Positions 1-11,482 of a stretch of DNA of 64,000 nt are shown piece by piece (position 1 is the stretch's first letter; each line of letters opens with the position of its first letter). The DNA is from Aphrocallistes beatrix (taxonomy: Eukaryota > Porifera > Hexactinellida > Sceptrulophora > Aphrocallistidae). The translations under genes and the position numbers were made by a program. The stretch covers positions 3,162,001 to 3,226,000 of the forward strand of contig OY725490.1 in the NCBI GenBank assembly GCA_963281255.1, written 5' to 3'. Under the pieces are notes generated by a model. It was not told where the DNA came from, ran no database searches, and saw only the letters and a program-made list of their open reading frames with translations.

Positions 1-2183
1 TCGCAACTACTGAAGCCAGCACTCCTCTGCATGAATTCCACTCTGAAAAAATCCCATGGAAATACACCATTCCGAGTGATGTGGGGAAGAGACTCAAGAT
101 ATGAGGATCTAGTTCCATCTATCACTGGTGTGTCAGTGTCAGCAGAGGAGGATGTCGATACGGAGGAGGTTATTTATGCTCTCTACGACCATAATGAGGA
201 TGAGAGTGCAAGAAACGTTTATTCTCTACCTGCAGAGGAGCCACAGAGCTCTATATCTGCTCTTGAGTCATTTCGAAATTCAACTTGCGATCTTGCTGGC
301 GAATTAATTCGGAATGAACAATTGAAACAAAAGAGGCAATATGATAAAAAGGTTAATCGAATAAGGTATGTTATTCTAAATGTACGTATTATGTATAATA
401 ATTCGAAATTACAGACGGATCAATTTAGTAACATTATGGATGATCTAATGGCATCGGAATTACTTATTTAGATATTATATAGTATTTAAGTTCTTGAAGT
501 TGTTGAATGTCATTATCTCGATAATTAAGTTAATATACAATGCTCAAATTAGGTCCGAGGTAAAAGAGGGCGATGAGATTTTATACACGAACATGCCCAA
601 GTTGAAGAAAATGCCTCACACAAAGCAAGAGAGTAAATACGTAGGGCCTTGTACTGTGGTACGTGTTACAGACAGCCATGCCATCATCTCTAACCATAAA
701 GTTGGGTCTGGGAAGGAGAAGAAGATCCCAATCGATATCGTACGCCCATATTACAGACGTGAGGATATCGGCTCAACACGTAAGAGGCAGTGTGGAGATT
801 TTATCAATCTTCAAACCAATCCAAGCAAGAAGCCTAGAATGGAGGTTAGAAATATGTCAAAAACAATTAAACATGACTTGATGAAATTTATTGATTCGTA
901 TTTTTCTTTGCAGTCAGAGCAGCATCATCTTTTTGGATTTTCCAAACAAACAATTCTCTCAATTCTTGATGACTTCAAGGTATGTAGCAATACTTACGTA
1001 ACTACATACATACTATTAGAAAGTTGTAATCATCATTTTATGATGAAACTGCATCTTTGCGAAAGAATTTGACGAGTTAAATTTATTCCTTTCATCTCTC
1101 TATAGGCAATACTACAAAGGAATGTGCTAGACAACACATTCATGTCACCATTACATGAAGCTTTACACAATCGACTTCATCGTTTTCACAACTATGTTCC
1201 CAATACTCTCCTATTCACTTTCCTTCAAGATACCACGGGAGACCAAATGGTAATTTTTTTCTAAATTTTCATACAATGTTGCCGTGTATTTGAAATTTCA
1301 AAATATATATCACACCTAGAAATCAGAAATCAGAGAGCTTCTACTAAGCTGGACCGGAGAACTCTATCCGAAGTTAGGTGACTCACTTGCAGCCAAGTAC
1401 ACATACAAAGTTCTCTATGGAATTGTAAGTAATTTTAAGAATAGGATTTATATTAATTGGAAAGTACTTGGGTAATTTAAGAGATTTTATTTCTAGGCGA
1501 TCGAATATCTTAATACTATTCTTTGGGAAACATTTCCACATGATTGTAATAAGAAGTGTCTGAACTTGCCTAAAGAAATGCCTAAGATTTCAGTACGGTC
1601 CGAAAAGTGGCAGAGAGATACTTGTCTGAAGCTTGGACTCAAATATGAATCATCAATAAGACAACCACACAATCTCGTTGGACAGCCTATCTGTGATTAT
1701 CAACCATGGGAGACTGAAAGTATAATAGGAGATGGAAATTGTCTATTCCGTTGTCTCTCAATGATCATAACTGGGAGCCAAGAAAGCCACTTGCAACTTC
1801 GAGCAATAATTTAAAACTTTATTGCAAGTGAAGGAATAACAACACTTGGATGGTATTTCCACCAAAAAAATGTAACGCCATGCAAGTATCTTATGGACGA
1901 AAACCTAATTTGTCTAGAGGGAACTTGGGGTAGCGATGTGGAGATAATGGCAGCTTCAGCTATTCTTGATGTTGACATATTTGTTGCGAATAATGATTAT
2001 TTGAAAGCAGGTACCTTAATTCATGAAGTTCGTTGGAGTTTACTTCGAGCCAGTAGCAATCCAAACGCAGCATTCTATATCACGAACTTTGCTAAACACT
2101 ATGAACCTGTTATTTCGATGATAAACAGTCCTACTCAAACCTATGGGGTGAAATCTGCAGATGATGTTCAAATCATCGAATAA
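1..2183 (+). mobile_element. Ginger1-like transposon, 3' part: integrase C-terminus plus OTU protease
   Basis: The left part (about 31-366 and 555-880) encodes the end of a Gypsy-type integrase, including a GPY/F-like module (KYVGPCTVV, then a basic tail). The right part (about 1566-2183) encodes an OTU-type cysteine protease with the GDGNCLFRCLS signature around the catalytic Asp/Cys. Integrase followed by OTU is the published domain order of Ginger1 cut-and-paste transposons, whose integrase is related to that of Gypsy LTR elements. The coding blocks are separated by four short gaps with GT...AG edges (near 367-554, 980-1105, 1250-1319 and 1425-1496), so it was probably spliced. The N-terminal catalytic half lies before the window. 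The copy looks broken. No terminal repeat or target duplication was found. A Gypsy relative that captured an OTU domain is the main alternative. Confidence 0.6.
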
Positions 2184-4347
2184 TCGAAGTCACCTATTCA
2201 AACTCCATTCCACCAATCGTCTTCCGAGAACAAATCCCTAGCAACATAACGCTTGACACTTGACTATCAACAATCCGATACATCCATTTCTAGTGTCTTA
2301 CGTGAAAGGAAACGTAACTGAAGAGTCCAAACCAGGGTTTATCCGGGCTTTGAAACTATACTCCTAAATCTCCCATTCATTTTAATTTTGCCGACTATAC
2401 GTGCTATAATACGTAAACCGTGGCTAAATTTTGAAATGTCTAAGATTTCAGTATGTTTTTCCATACCAATCGACTATACTTTTAGTAGTATTGCGTGATA
2501 TCTTGAGATCGTAATATCTTGAGATATCGTAGCATTCTGAGATTTTGTTTCGCTTAATGGTTTAGTGGTTCAATCGGTTTAATCGTGGCACCAAATTGTG
2601 GTACATGACAAAATTTGATGGCACGCGACACAATTTACAATGGTAGAATCCCATATGGACCATCAAATAAGTAGATATCGAACATGAATAGTATGATGTG
2701 CGCTCTTTCTAGCTATTTATGAATTTTTACTAAAGTGAGATAATTTGGTAATATAATGCCAGGTTGTACCCATTTTTCGCGGCCACGGAAATCGTCTCCA
2801 CGGGCCTCCGTTTTCCGACCCCTGACCTAGATCGACATTTGTATTATGTCAAGCAGGATTTGCCTATATAAACCTTGGTTCAAATCCGGGACGAAACACT
2901 GAATGGAATCAGAAAATATACTAATCGATGCCATGTATTCATATGGTGCATATATACTAGTATCTAATTTATATAACTATGAGACATGTAGATAAAATTT
3001 TCATGGAGTTGAGAATTTCGTACAGTATTACCGAATTGTAGGTTGGGGGCAATTATTGATTTTGGGGTCAAATCTTAGATCTTTCGGCATTCAACCTTGT
3101 ACTACTAATATATCGTATTCATAATTTACAAAATCTATAGAATAGTCTCAATAAGGATTCCGTATAATTCTAGTGAACTAGAAAACGAGCTTATGATACT
3201 CAAGTCAGTGTCACACCACAATTCAAGATTTATTCAGGGAGATGCTACTGTTCAACTTCGTATTATATTTATAAAAGGAATTTTATATGATTAGTTGTAT
3301 AGGATTAATCTTTTTTCGATGTTGTTGTTGTTGTTGTTGTTGTTGAATCTTATTAATTGTATATTTATGTATTACGAAATTTGAAATGTTTTTCTATCAA
3401 AATGATATTAAGTAATAACAATCACAAATTGTTTAATTTTATTTGTAAAAGGGATATAAGTTGGCTATTATGTATAATCAAATGATAATAATCTATACCA
3501 AATAGGAAATTATTACCCAACATAGAATCAGGTATTACTCTGAATCGCTCTTAATTTAAGAGTTTTGAATATCTTAATACTGCTTAACTAAAAACTTCCA
3601 TTATTGAGAAACGAATAAGTCGGATGTTTGAAGTCTAAGTCTACTTGTAGTATAATTCATCTGCATAGCTACTAGCTACTAGCTACTCTACTAGGTTATT
3701 CAGGAATACAAGAATAACTTTCGAAATTACATAATACTAAACCACAAGTGAATCTCAAGCTTCACATTGACTACATCTCAGAATATCATGGTAATATGCC
3801 GTCCATGGTTATGCTATACTAGAATCTCAAAATATCACGATCTCAGAATATCATGCAACAGGCCTTATATACAGTAGGCTATGCATTATGCTCAAATTAA
3901 TTATGACGGTAAATTATGACATTACAAACGCGCTTCGCTTGCTTGCGGAAACTGCATGTCCGCAGAGTTCATAAACAATTTATTCCCCAGCCTAAAACCA
4001 TAATGCTACAAATAAATCAATATTTATGTGTGTTTTTTATGTAGAATTTAATGGAAGGATCAGTTTTAATCCAAATTTGCTCAGAAATGAAATACAGCCT
4101 TAGGAATCTCAAAAATCACGTTCGAAGGCAGTATCCTAAACTGATGTACTTAAATCGGATGTAGGAACCACAATAATTGTCCTATCACAGTAATTCTGTA
4201 TGCAAATCGAAAGATCCCCTGAGCTATATATACAGTGGACAAATCGAAAATAAGATAATTCCACTAACTTCTGAATACAGATAACGGCTCAGTAATAATG
4301 AAATGACCTAAGTAGCATAAGAAGCACACTAAAAAGGATCAAAAGGG
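2184..4347. other. Intergenic region with repeat debris
   Basis: No coding region is supported. The stretch holds a (GTT)n microsatellite at 3321-3345, a lone copy of the terminal sequence of the foldback family (GGCCTTATATACAGTAGGCT, near 3860-3884), a fragment of the GC-rich Helitron-like tail (near 3925-3960), and a partial copy of a repeat seen again at about 15.95-16.72 kb and 38.8-39.4 kb (near 4020-4330). Confidence 0.5.
3321..3345. repeat. (GTT)n microsatellite
   Basis: About eight uninterrupted GTT units. A matching (CAA)n run occurs at 10545-10563. Confidence 0.9.
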
Positions 4348-4487
4348 AGGGAGATCAGTGGCGTGGCTATGGGGGGGCCTAGGCCCCCAAAAATTTTTAC
4401 AATTTACTAATTGTTAAGAATTAGAAGTTTGTCACATGATCTTGAGGCCCCCAAATTTTTTCACCTGGCCACGCCACTGAGGGAGAT
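4348..4487. mobile_element. hAT-type MITE with 8-bp target duplication
   Basis: A 124-bp element (4356-4479) begins CAGTGGCGTGGC and ends with the complement GCCACGCCACTG. It is flanked by exact 8-bp copies of AGGGAGAT at 4348-4355 and 4480-4487. CAG-type ends and an 8-bp duplication are the marks of hAT elements. There is no coding capacity. It sits about 200 bp upstream of the DHX15-like start codon, so it may lie in that gene's promoter or 5' UTR. Confidence 0.88.
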
Positions 4488-4689
4488 GGCTACACTATTT
4501 TAAAATCGGATTGTGATGATATACAATTATTCTTCCCTTCCTAACTCTACGCGGCAGGATTGTAGGGTCAGGGATCCTATGCTTTTTGACAGCTGTTTAC
4601 TTACTGATATTAACCTTCATTTTAAAAATAGTATTGTATTCTAGATCTTATGCAGTGTTTCCATTAGCTTTTCATTCATCTACTACGTA

Positions 4690-7053
4690 ATGGCTGATTG
4701 GAATTCACAGCCCCGAACTCCAACACATGCTAGAGGAACTAATGGTACCATCGAAGATTCACTCCTATCAGGCCATATAGCTTATCAATCAAGTCCAACT
4801 AGAGGCACAGCATACGCATGGGGGAGTGGGAATCCTTCTTCCACCACTGTCACTGATCGAATCGGACAGCCGACTGCTTATCGTAAGACCCATTCTTCTC
4901 AATACTATCAAATGCTAGAGAATCGGAGAAAGTTACCAATCTGGCTCTATAAGGATGGAATCCTCCAGCTTATACAAGATAATCAAGTGGTAGTGATAGA
5001 GGGAGAGACTGGATCAGGCAAGAGTACACAGGTGCCTCAATGGTGCCTAGAACTTCCTGGAATTAAACAAGTTGTCTGCACACAGCCGAGACGAATAGCT
5101 GCCATCAGCTTAGCGCATAGAGTGGCACATGAGATGGATGTGAGAGTGGGACATGAAGTGGGGTTTCTTGTTAGGTTTGACCATAAAGTTAGTCCTAAAA
5201 CTGTTCTAAGGTACGTAACGGATGGTACTCTGTTACGTGAAACCATGAAGGATCGCACCCTATCAAGTTATGACGTCATCATAATAGACGAAGTCCACGA
5301 GAGGAGGACTGTTACGGACATCTTACTGGGCGTGATAAAGGAGACTCTCCTTTCTCGTCCTGACCTTAAGCTTATCATTATGAGTGCAACACTCAACGCG
5401 AACAAGTTCTGTGAATTCTTTGATGGTTGCCCTCAGCTGCATATTCCAGGTAAAATGTTTCCGGTTGAGAAGGTTTTCTCACCTAATGTGATTCAACGTG
5501 TAAATCCTGACCCCAGTGGGAAGAACAAATACACTCCAGACTTCGTATTCTATGCTATCAACGTAGCCTTGGACTTGTGTGTGATGAATAAAACTGAAGG
5601 AGATATTCTAATATTTGTTACTGGTCGGGAAGAAATAGATTTTATTTGTCGAAATCTTACAAAATGGCTGGATGATAATAACATTCTAAAATATATTTCT
5701 ATAATTCCACTCTACGGAGATCTTCCGTATCACAGTCAGCAGAAAATATTTGACAAATCCCCATCCTCATCCCTTGGCAATATTGGTAGAAAATGCATTG
5801 TTGCTACTAACATAGCAGAAACTTCAATTACAATAGACGGGGTAGTCTTTGTTATTGATTCAGGCAAAGTAAAGCTCTCCAGCGTAGCGGGTGGTGGCCA
5901 TATGAAATCCCTTCTCCCTGTGGACATTTCTCAGTCCAGTGCCAATCAGCGGGCAGGCAGGGCCGGAAGGACTCGTCCTGGGAAGTGCTTCAGACTCTAC
6001 CCAGATCATCATTTCAAAGCGATGGACAAGGACACCATTCCTGAGATTCTTCGCTGCGACCTCTCCGACGTGATACTACAGCTTACGGCGATGAAGGTTA
6101 ATCTACAGCAATTCGAATCCCTCGACCAGCCTAGCCCTGAGTCTTTAGCGAATGCGACGAATAATCTTAATGTTTTGGGAGCTCTGGATACAGAAGGCAA
6201 CATCACCGAGGTAGGAATACAGATGTCCTTGTTTCCTGTTGACCCAGAAGTAGCTAGGATGCTGGTAGCCAGTAAGGAGTACTCGTGTCAAGAGGATATC
6301 TTATCGCTTGCTGCAATGCTGAGTGGAGATCGACCCGGATCAGTATTTTTACGCGGTGGAAAGGATAAAGATAAAGTTCATCAAATCCAATCTAAGCTGC
6401 ACCATAGCTCTGGTGACCATCTGACCAACATTAATGTCTACAGTGAGTTCGTTTCTAATGGGTGTAGTGAGGATTGGTGCGAGGATAACTACATATATTA
6501 TCGGATCCTCTGGGAAGCAGAGAAAATAAGAGAACAGCTCTTGGTGATAATGACTCAACTCAAGCTGATGCCTAACTATGCCGCACTTATCCCTAGAGAT
6601 AACTATGCGAATGTATTGAAAGCCATTCTAACTGGGTATATTGGCAACATTGCTCAACACAATCCCTCTTCAAATTCAATGACTTTCGGAGATTGTAGAC
6701 CAAAGTTTACCACAGTACGCAATAGTGTTACTGTATCGCTCCACCCTTCTTGTGTGTATTCTTCTTTCTATGTCAAACCAGTATTTTGCTACAGTTCCTG
6801 TGTCAGAACTAATCCCAAACAGAATTACATTAGCATTGTATCCTGCGTAGAGGAGGAGTGGTATGATGAAATACGTCAGAATCAAATCATGCAAGGACAA
6901 GCTGTGCTAGCTCCAGCTCTTAGGGATCCAAGACTTGGGAGAGTTGGGGTACCACCAATACAAGTTGGGATACCACCAATACAAGTTGGGGTACCACGAA
7001 TACAAATTGGGTTACCAAGTCTACCTTCTGAATTCTCTCGTTTTGATAACTAA
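4690..7053 (+). CDS. DHX15/Prp43-like DEAH-box RNA helicase (intronless, DEVH variant)
   Basis: A single 787-residue frame matches the DHX15/Prp43 family along its length. This family remodels RNPs in spliceosome disassembly and ribosome biogenesis. Visible motifs are: I GETGSGKST (105-113), Ia TQPRRIAA (131-138), II DEVH (200-203), III SAT (232-234), the conserved VTGREEID (310-317), V ATNIAETSIT (372-381) and VI QRAGRAGRTRPG (419-430). WH/ratchet and OB-fold regions follow. Motif II reads DEVH instead of the family DEAH. The N-terminus (about 1-75) is low in conservation. The last ~35 residues hold a repeat of V/I-G-V/I/L-P-P/R-I-Q-V/I that is not usual for DHX15. DHX15 genes normally carry introns, so an intronless, divergent copy suggests an old retrocopy that stayed open. 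The ATG at 4690 is the first in frame. An ancestral gene with lost introns is possible. Confidence 0.93.
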   Translation: MADWNSQPRTPTHARGTNGTIEDSLLSGHIAYQSSPTRGTAYAWGSGNPSSTTVTDRIGQPTAYRKTHSSQYYQMLENRRKLPIWLYKDGILQLIQDNQVVVIEGETGSGKSTQVPQWCLELPGIKQVVCTQPRRIAAISLAHRVAHEMDVRVGHEVGFLVRFDHKVSPKTVLRYVTDGTLLRETMKDRTLSSYDVIIIDEVHERRTVTDILLGVIKETLLSRPDLKLIIMSATLNANKFCEFFDGCPQLHIPGKMFPVEKVFSPNVIQRVNPDPSGKNKYTPDFVFYAINVALDLCVMNKTEGDILIFVTGREEIDFICRNLTKWLDDNNILKYISIIPLYGDLPYHSQQKIFDKSPSSSLGNIGRKCIVATNIAETSITIDGVVFVIDSGKVKLSSVAGGGHMKSLLPVDISQSSANQRAGRAGRTRPGKCFRLYPDHHFKAMDKDTIPEILRCDLSDVILQLTAMKVNLQQFESLDQPSPESLANATNNLNVLGALDTEGNITEVGIQMSLFPVDPEVARMLVASKEYSCQEDILSLAAMLSGDRPGSVFLRGGKDKDKVHQIQSKLHHSSGDHLTNINVYSEFVSNGCSEDWCEDNYIYYRILWEAEKIREQLLVIMTQLKLMPNYAALIPRDNYANVLKAILTGYIGNIAQHNPSSNSMTFGDCRPKFTTVRNSVTVSLHPSCVYSSFYVKPVFCYSSCVRTNPKQNYISIVSCVEEEWYDEIRQNQIMQGQAVLAPALRDPRLGRVGVPPIQVGIPPIQVGVPRIQIGLPSLPSEFSRFDN

Positions 7054-7403
7054 TAAGAACTTTGTCTAAATTGTATCTCTTCTAGTTCATTCATTACCCA
7101 TCCTACGTCCTGTAAGATATCATAGTAATGCATACCGTATTATACTTAGATTTTTGGTGAAATCTGCCTTTTACATTTTGTGTATAATTCTTGACTGTAT
7201 AGTCTACCTGGTATCTGTATTTTGACTCTCGTTAGATATCATTACATACTCGATAATCACTCCGAAATATTTTCGTCCAATTTCATATTTGTAGATTTTA
7301 TAATTGTTTGTCTATTGTAATTATAAAATGTGTTTACTTAATAATTAAGAATATTTGGGTATTCCTTCATTTTCCATTCTTTGTTATCTGATCCAATTTG
7401 GTT

Positions 7404-7700
7404 GTTGAAACCAGAGTTGCACGCGGGCCGAAATTTGTAACCGCGGCCCGCAATTTTAAATTGACCCGGCTCGCAGCCCGGCCCGCGGCCTGCAAGAAGC
7501 CCGCATAAATATTTTTGGCCCACGTTGTAAGTTACTAACTATAGAGAGACACTTAAGAATCCTTTCAAGGGAGTGAGTTTCTGGAAATACAAATAAGTGG
7601 AAACGAACAAATTTCCATTTACGTAATTATTCCTTAATTGGTACGATAAGAAAAGTTGGCCCGCAGCTCGGACCGGCCCGCGTGCAACTCTGGTTGAAAC
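7404..7700. mobile_element. hAT-type MITE with 8-bp target duplication
   Basis: The element at 7412-7692 (281 bp) has identical 18-bp terminal inverted repeats starting CAGAGTTGCACGCGGGCC. It is flanked by exact GTTGAAAC duplications (7404-7411, 7693-7700). The arms are GC-rich (repeated GGCCCGC blocks) in an AT-rich setting. It is non-coding; the two antisense ORFs across it are by-products. Confidence 0.9.
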
Positions 7701-7958
7701 GACTGACTCATTAGACACCAGTACAGTGTAGCATCTAACTACAGGACAAGGCACCGGCTAACCACCATCAATATCGGTTACCCGATCTGCTTTATTTTCT
7801 AAATATCTAGACTATATTTCATTGTTTTTCGACGAGGATTCAAGGATACAAATTTGATAATACATATAATTTCTATTTTATAATCATTATACAGTCAACT
7901 CTGCTTAATCGGGACAAGTCTCCAAGAACGGAATGGTTTTCATACATAGAAGCTAATA

Positions 7959-8452
7959 CCATAGCCTACTACATATAAGGCCTCACAGTAACTTTTGGAC
8001 TAGGGATGCGGTAGAAGATGGTTGAAATAATACATGAGCTGCCTTAAATCATTAACAAAGCACAATAGAGCTTAGGAATGTATTACTAGCATATATAAAT
8101 ATGGTGTCAAAGTACCCATATCCGTTGTTAAAATTTAGATTAGTCACCATATGTATAGTTGCGCAATAAGTTATATTTTTGACAAATTTAGTGATTTTCA
8201 GAGGCCGTTTAAGGGCACTACTAAGTGTTTTTATTATGAAGTTTTTCGTATAGAACTGAAATATTAAAGGGTTGGTGTGAAAAATTTGGATTTTGTACAC
8301 CATATTTATATATGCTAGTAATACATTCCTAAGCTCTATTGTGCTTTGTTAATGATTTAAGGCAGCTCATGTATTAGTTCAACCATCTTCTACCGCATCA
8401 CTAGTCCCAAATCCGCAAGTTACTGTGAGGCCTTATATACAGTAGGCTATGG
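7959..8452. mobile_element. Foldback MITE (family C), about 0.5 kb
   Basis: Near-palindromic element with arms of about 150 bp: the left arm starts CCATAGCCTACTACATATAA and the right arm ends with its imperfect complement. Shared blocks include TAATACATTCCTAAGCTC and CAACGGATATG. Related copies are at 27762-28807 and inside both arms of the giant inverted repeat at 48.9-54.0 kb. It appears to interrupt a pogo-type fragment (near 7893-7955, AATCGGGACA motif). No target duplication is seen. Confidence 0.7.
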
Positions 8453-8600
8453 CCTTTCCTATAATAGCTAACTTTTGACTTTTTCAACCGATTCATTTAA
8501 TTTTTTCAGGGCATATTTGAATCGCAGAGTTATCTGCAAAACTGCATTAATAATTGAAATAATTCAATCAGATATTGATAGACAGTTGAATTAAAAGTGA

Positions 8601-9809
8601 ATGGCAGCGAGATACCGTACAGGAGTGGTATTGGAAAGAGTAGAACGGTTTGATGTTCTGTTAAGAGAGATAGAAGAGAAGTTCTCTCTCTACCACTCTC
8701 TCCTCGACAGACAGAGAGGTGATCTTGTAGAGAGAGTGGAGAAGATGAGAGAACTCTCTCAGGAGCATCGGGACTTGGGTAAAGCGATAGAACAGCTGGA
8801 GGTAGTCAGAAAAGCTACAAGCGATGTACTGACTGAAAACCTGACTGCTGTTAAGAAAGAAGAAGGAATGAAAATGTGGGATGAAAGGATTTCGGAGTTA
8901 AAGAAAAAGAAAACTGATCTTGAACCTGTTTCTGATTTCAAGTTTGTAACTACTGATTTGGAAGAGTTTTCAAAATGTGTTAGACTTATTTATTTGAGAG
9001 AAACAGAAGCAATCAGATACAGTAAGAGAGAAGCACCTCTTGTCATGAGGGGGAAGAGAGGGAGGGATAAAGGAGAAGTTTATCTGCCTCGTAGTATATG
9101 TATTGATGGAATAACGAATGAAGTGTTTGTAGTGGATAGATGGCAGAAAGTAATATTCATTTATTCAGAAGAGGGAGAGTTCATCAGAAGCTTTGGCAGA
9201 AACGAGTTGAGATCCCCTTATGGTATATGTATAACTAAAGAATTCGTGTTTGTTACTGATGTTGGTTTTAACGGTGTTGTGAAATTTCTTAAAACTGGTG
9301 GGTTTGTGAATAGTACGAACTCTCAAGGTGGAAAGGTGCTTAATATAAACTTTCCAACTAATATGTGTGCACACAATGGGTATGTATATGTCTGTAATAC
9401 TAAGAGTCACAGTGTCGAAATATTGAATGAAGAGTTGTTATTTGTAATGAGATTCGAAAAAAATCTTAAATATCCAGAAGATATCAAAATATTCAACAAC
9501 CAGATATTCGTTCTAACTGAAACCGATCGTAAAGTTCATATATTCAGTACAGAACATACATTCCTCGACTCTATTACCCTTATAGGACATAAAATATCTC
9601 ATTCTTTCTACTTCGCAGTAGACAAGAGAGGTAATTTCATAATCAGTGATGAGTTTAAAAACTGTTTGAAGGTATTCAACCCTTTCGGAGAATACATAAC
9701 TACTCTCGGAGAAGGATTCCTATTCTTTCCTCAAGGCGTTGCTATTGATAACAAACAGCGTATTATCGTCCTTTCTGAATCTGACTCCAAATACTTTCAA
9801 GTTTACTGA
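8601..9809 (+). CDS. Coiled-coil and NHL-repeat (six-bladed propeller) protein, TRIM-NHL related
   Basis: A 402-residue single-exon protein. Residues about 10-110 are charged and heptad-like, predicting a coiled coil. Residues about 150-402 contain six NHL-type blades, each with a hydrophobic strand followed by V/I-x-V/I-x-D/N and a K/N-x-V/I-x-I/V-F/Y edge (for example EVFVVDRWQKVIFIY and FIISDEFKNCLKVF). This is the C-terminal half of TRIM2/TRIM3/TRIM71-type proteins, in which the propeller binds RNA or protein. The RING and B-box domains of full TRIM proteins are missing. No splice acceptor is obvious upstream, so it is probably a RING-less family member, not a truncated gene. The ATG at 8601 follows an in-frame stop. 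Target and pathway cannot be inferred. Confidence 0.85.
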   Translation: MAARYRTGVVLERVERFDVLLREIEEKFSLYHSLLDRQRGDLVERVEKMRELSQEHRDLGKAIEQLEVVRKATSDVLTENLTAVKKEEGMKMWDERISELKKKKTDLEPVSDFKFVTTDLEEFSKCVRLIYLRETEAIRYSKREAPLVMRGKRGRDKGEVYLPRSICIDGITNEVFVVDRWQKVIFIYSEEGEFIRSFGRNELRSPYGICITKEFVFVTDVGFNGVVKFLKTGGFVNSTNSQGGKVLNINFPTNMCAHNGYVYVCNTKSHSVEILNEELLFVMRFEKNLKYPEDIKIFNNQIFVLTETDRKVHIFSTEHTFLDSITLIGHKISHSFYFAVDKRGNFIISDEFKNCLKVFNPFGEYITTLGEGFLFFPQGVAIDNKQRIIVLSESDSKYFQVY

Positions 9810-11482
9810 TCATTAGATATATACGTGTGAATTTACTTTTTACAATGTGAAAATTTTTATTTAATAATAATATATGTATATACGTACGTATATATGATAT
9901 AACCCCTTCGTGGCCTAGGAATTTTGCTGCGTCATTTCCGGTTTAAGCTATTTTTAGTAGGAAAGCAATACAAGTTTAGTTACTATAAATAGAAAAATCC
10001 TACCTCAGGTGCAATTAATATTAGGTCATTGTTCGATCCGCCCCAATCTCCCTTTGTGCGACTCTTTTCTATCGAATATTCTTGCTAGCAGGGCTGGGGT
10101 TGGGGTTAACCGATTTTATGGTTTGGTTATTTTGGTTTCCTCCAGGGCGGTTAACCGGTTAACCGATACCACTATTAATTGGTTGAAATATGGATTTTGG
10201 ACTAAGCTTTAACCTGATATTGAAAAAATTGATAATTTTCAGTGGTCTCGAAATATACTTTGTGGTTAGAAAATAGGAATTCTAATTATAGTTTTTACAA
10301 ATTTTAAAAAGTAATATTCTAGAACAAAGAAATTAATGTGAATATTTGGAAAATAAAACAGAACGGCTAACCGATCTAAGATTTCCTTCACCATTAACCG
10401 AGATTGACGGCGGTTAGCCGGTTAACCGGTTAACCGAATCCAGCCTTGTTGCTAGTTCAACAATCAACTTTTCGAACAAAATTTTTGCGATATTATTTCT
10501 GAATTTAATGTGTTTACTTCATTAATACTACGTACATTGTACAAAACAACAACAACAACAACACATTATTCATCATAATACGATATTCAGAATTTACAGT
10601 TCTACACCACTAAAAACCCTAAGTATAGGTGTGAAAATATGTATATAAAGGTGTGAAAATATAGACCTAATTTTTGTTAATTGCTATACAGTATATGTAC
10701 TAAATTTAACATATGTATTGGTTTGTCCGGATAGTTTAATTATTATGGTTACTGCAATCGAATTATGTACATAGGTTAGCACACTTTGTACGTGATTTTA
10801 GGGTTCACTTGGATGTATTACAGTTCTGAGCAAATCTAGAGTGTTACAACTGATCCCTCCATTGAATTCTACATATTAAATTGGCTTACACCCCTCCCTA
10901 TTTTACGCTTTTTGACCATCTTGTAATACAACTGAACAATTATAGGGCTGTCACACTTTGCTACCCTCGTTCCCCCCTTGGAAGCGTTACGTAACGTTTG
11001 AACGGCCTCAACGTGAAAATTAACTTTCGGCAGTACCACGAACCGATGTACATAATTCGAGTGCAGTAACCATAGTAATAATCAAATTATCAAGACTAAC
11101 CAATATTCCAATCGAAAGCTAATCCCTTAAGGAATACAATGGAGGAATCGAAAATTCCATAATTTCATTACCTTCTGAAATGCAGATATGGAATAAGAAT
11201 TTATTGAATGACCTATGTATATTGTATTGAGAAGAAGGGAAAAAATATTTCCCATTTTTTTGGAGAGGTGTGAAAATTTCGCTTGGATATTCGAACTTAA
11301 TAATCATTCGACTCTTCAATCAATTTAGAGGTGTTAAAATGTTATTAATAACCATATTATATAATATACATCTCTACCTCTTTAGGATAAAATTGGTAAT
11401 CTGTGACTACGAGTATTCTAGTAAGGAATGTTTGATACTTATTCATTTGGACATGTATAGCTATATAATTGTATGCACTGTA
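9810..11482. other. Intergenic region between NHL gene and WEE1
   Basis: No gene is supported apart from WEE1 upstream sequence at the right end. It contains the hAT MITE at 10082-10455, a (CAA)n run at 10545-10563, and short GGTGTGAAAATATG motifs (near 10629, 10651, 11266) related to the tandem repeats at 41-42 kb. Confidence 0.5.
10082..10455. mobile_element. hAT-type MITE rich in TTAACCGG boxes
   Basis: The element at 10089-10448 starts CAGGGCTGG and ends CCAGCCTTG. It is flanked by TTGCTAG duplications of 7 bp (10082-10088, 10449-10455), with an eighth base possibly diverged. Both arms carry repeated GGTTAACC palindromes, giving a very stable hairpin. It has no coding capacity. Confidence 0.82.

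Noticed and set aside
11270-11482. Longer WEE1 N-terminus from the upstream ATG at 11270
   Set aside because: The extension is hydrophobic and AT-rich, unlike the family. The ATG at 11483 coincides with the change to coding-like composition.
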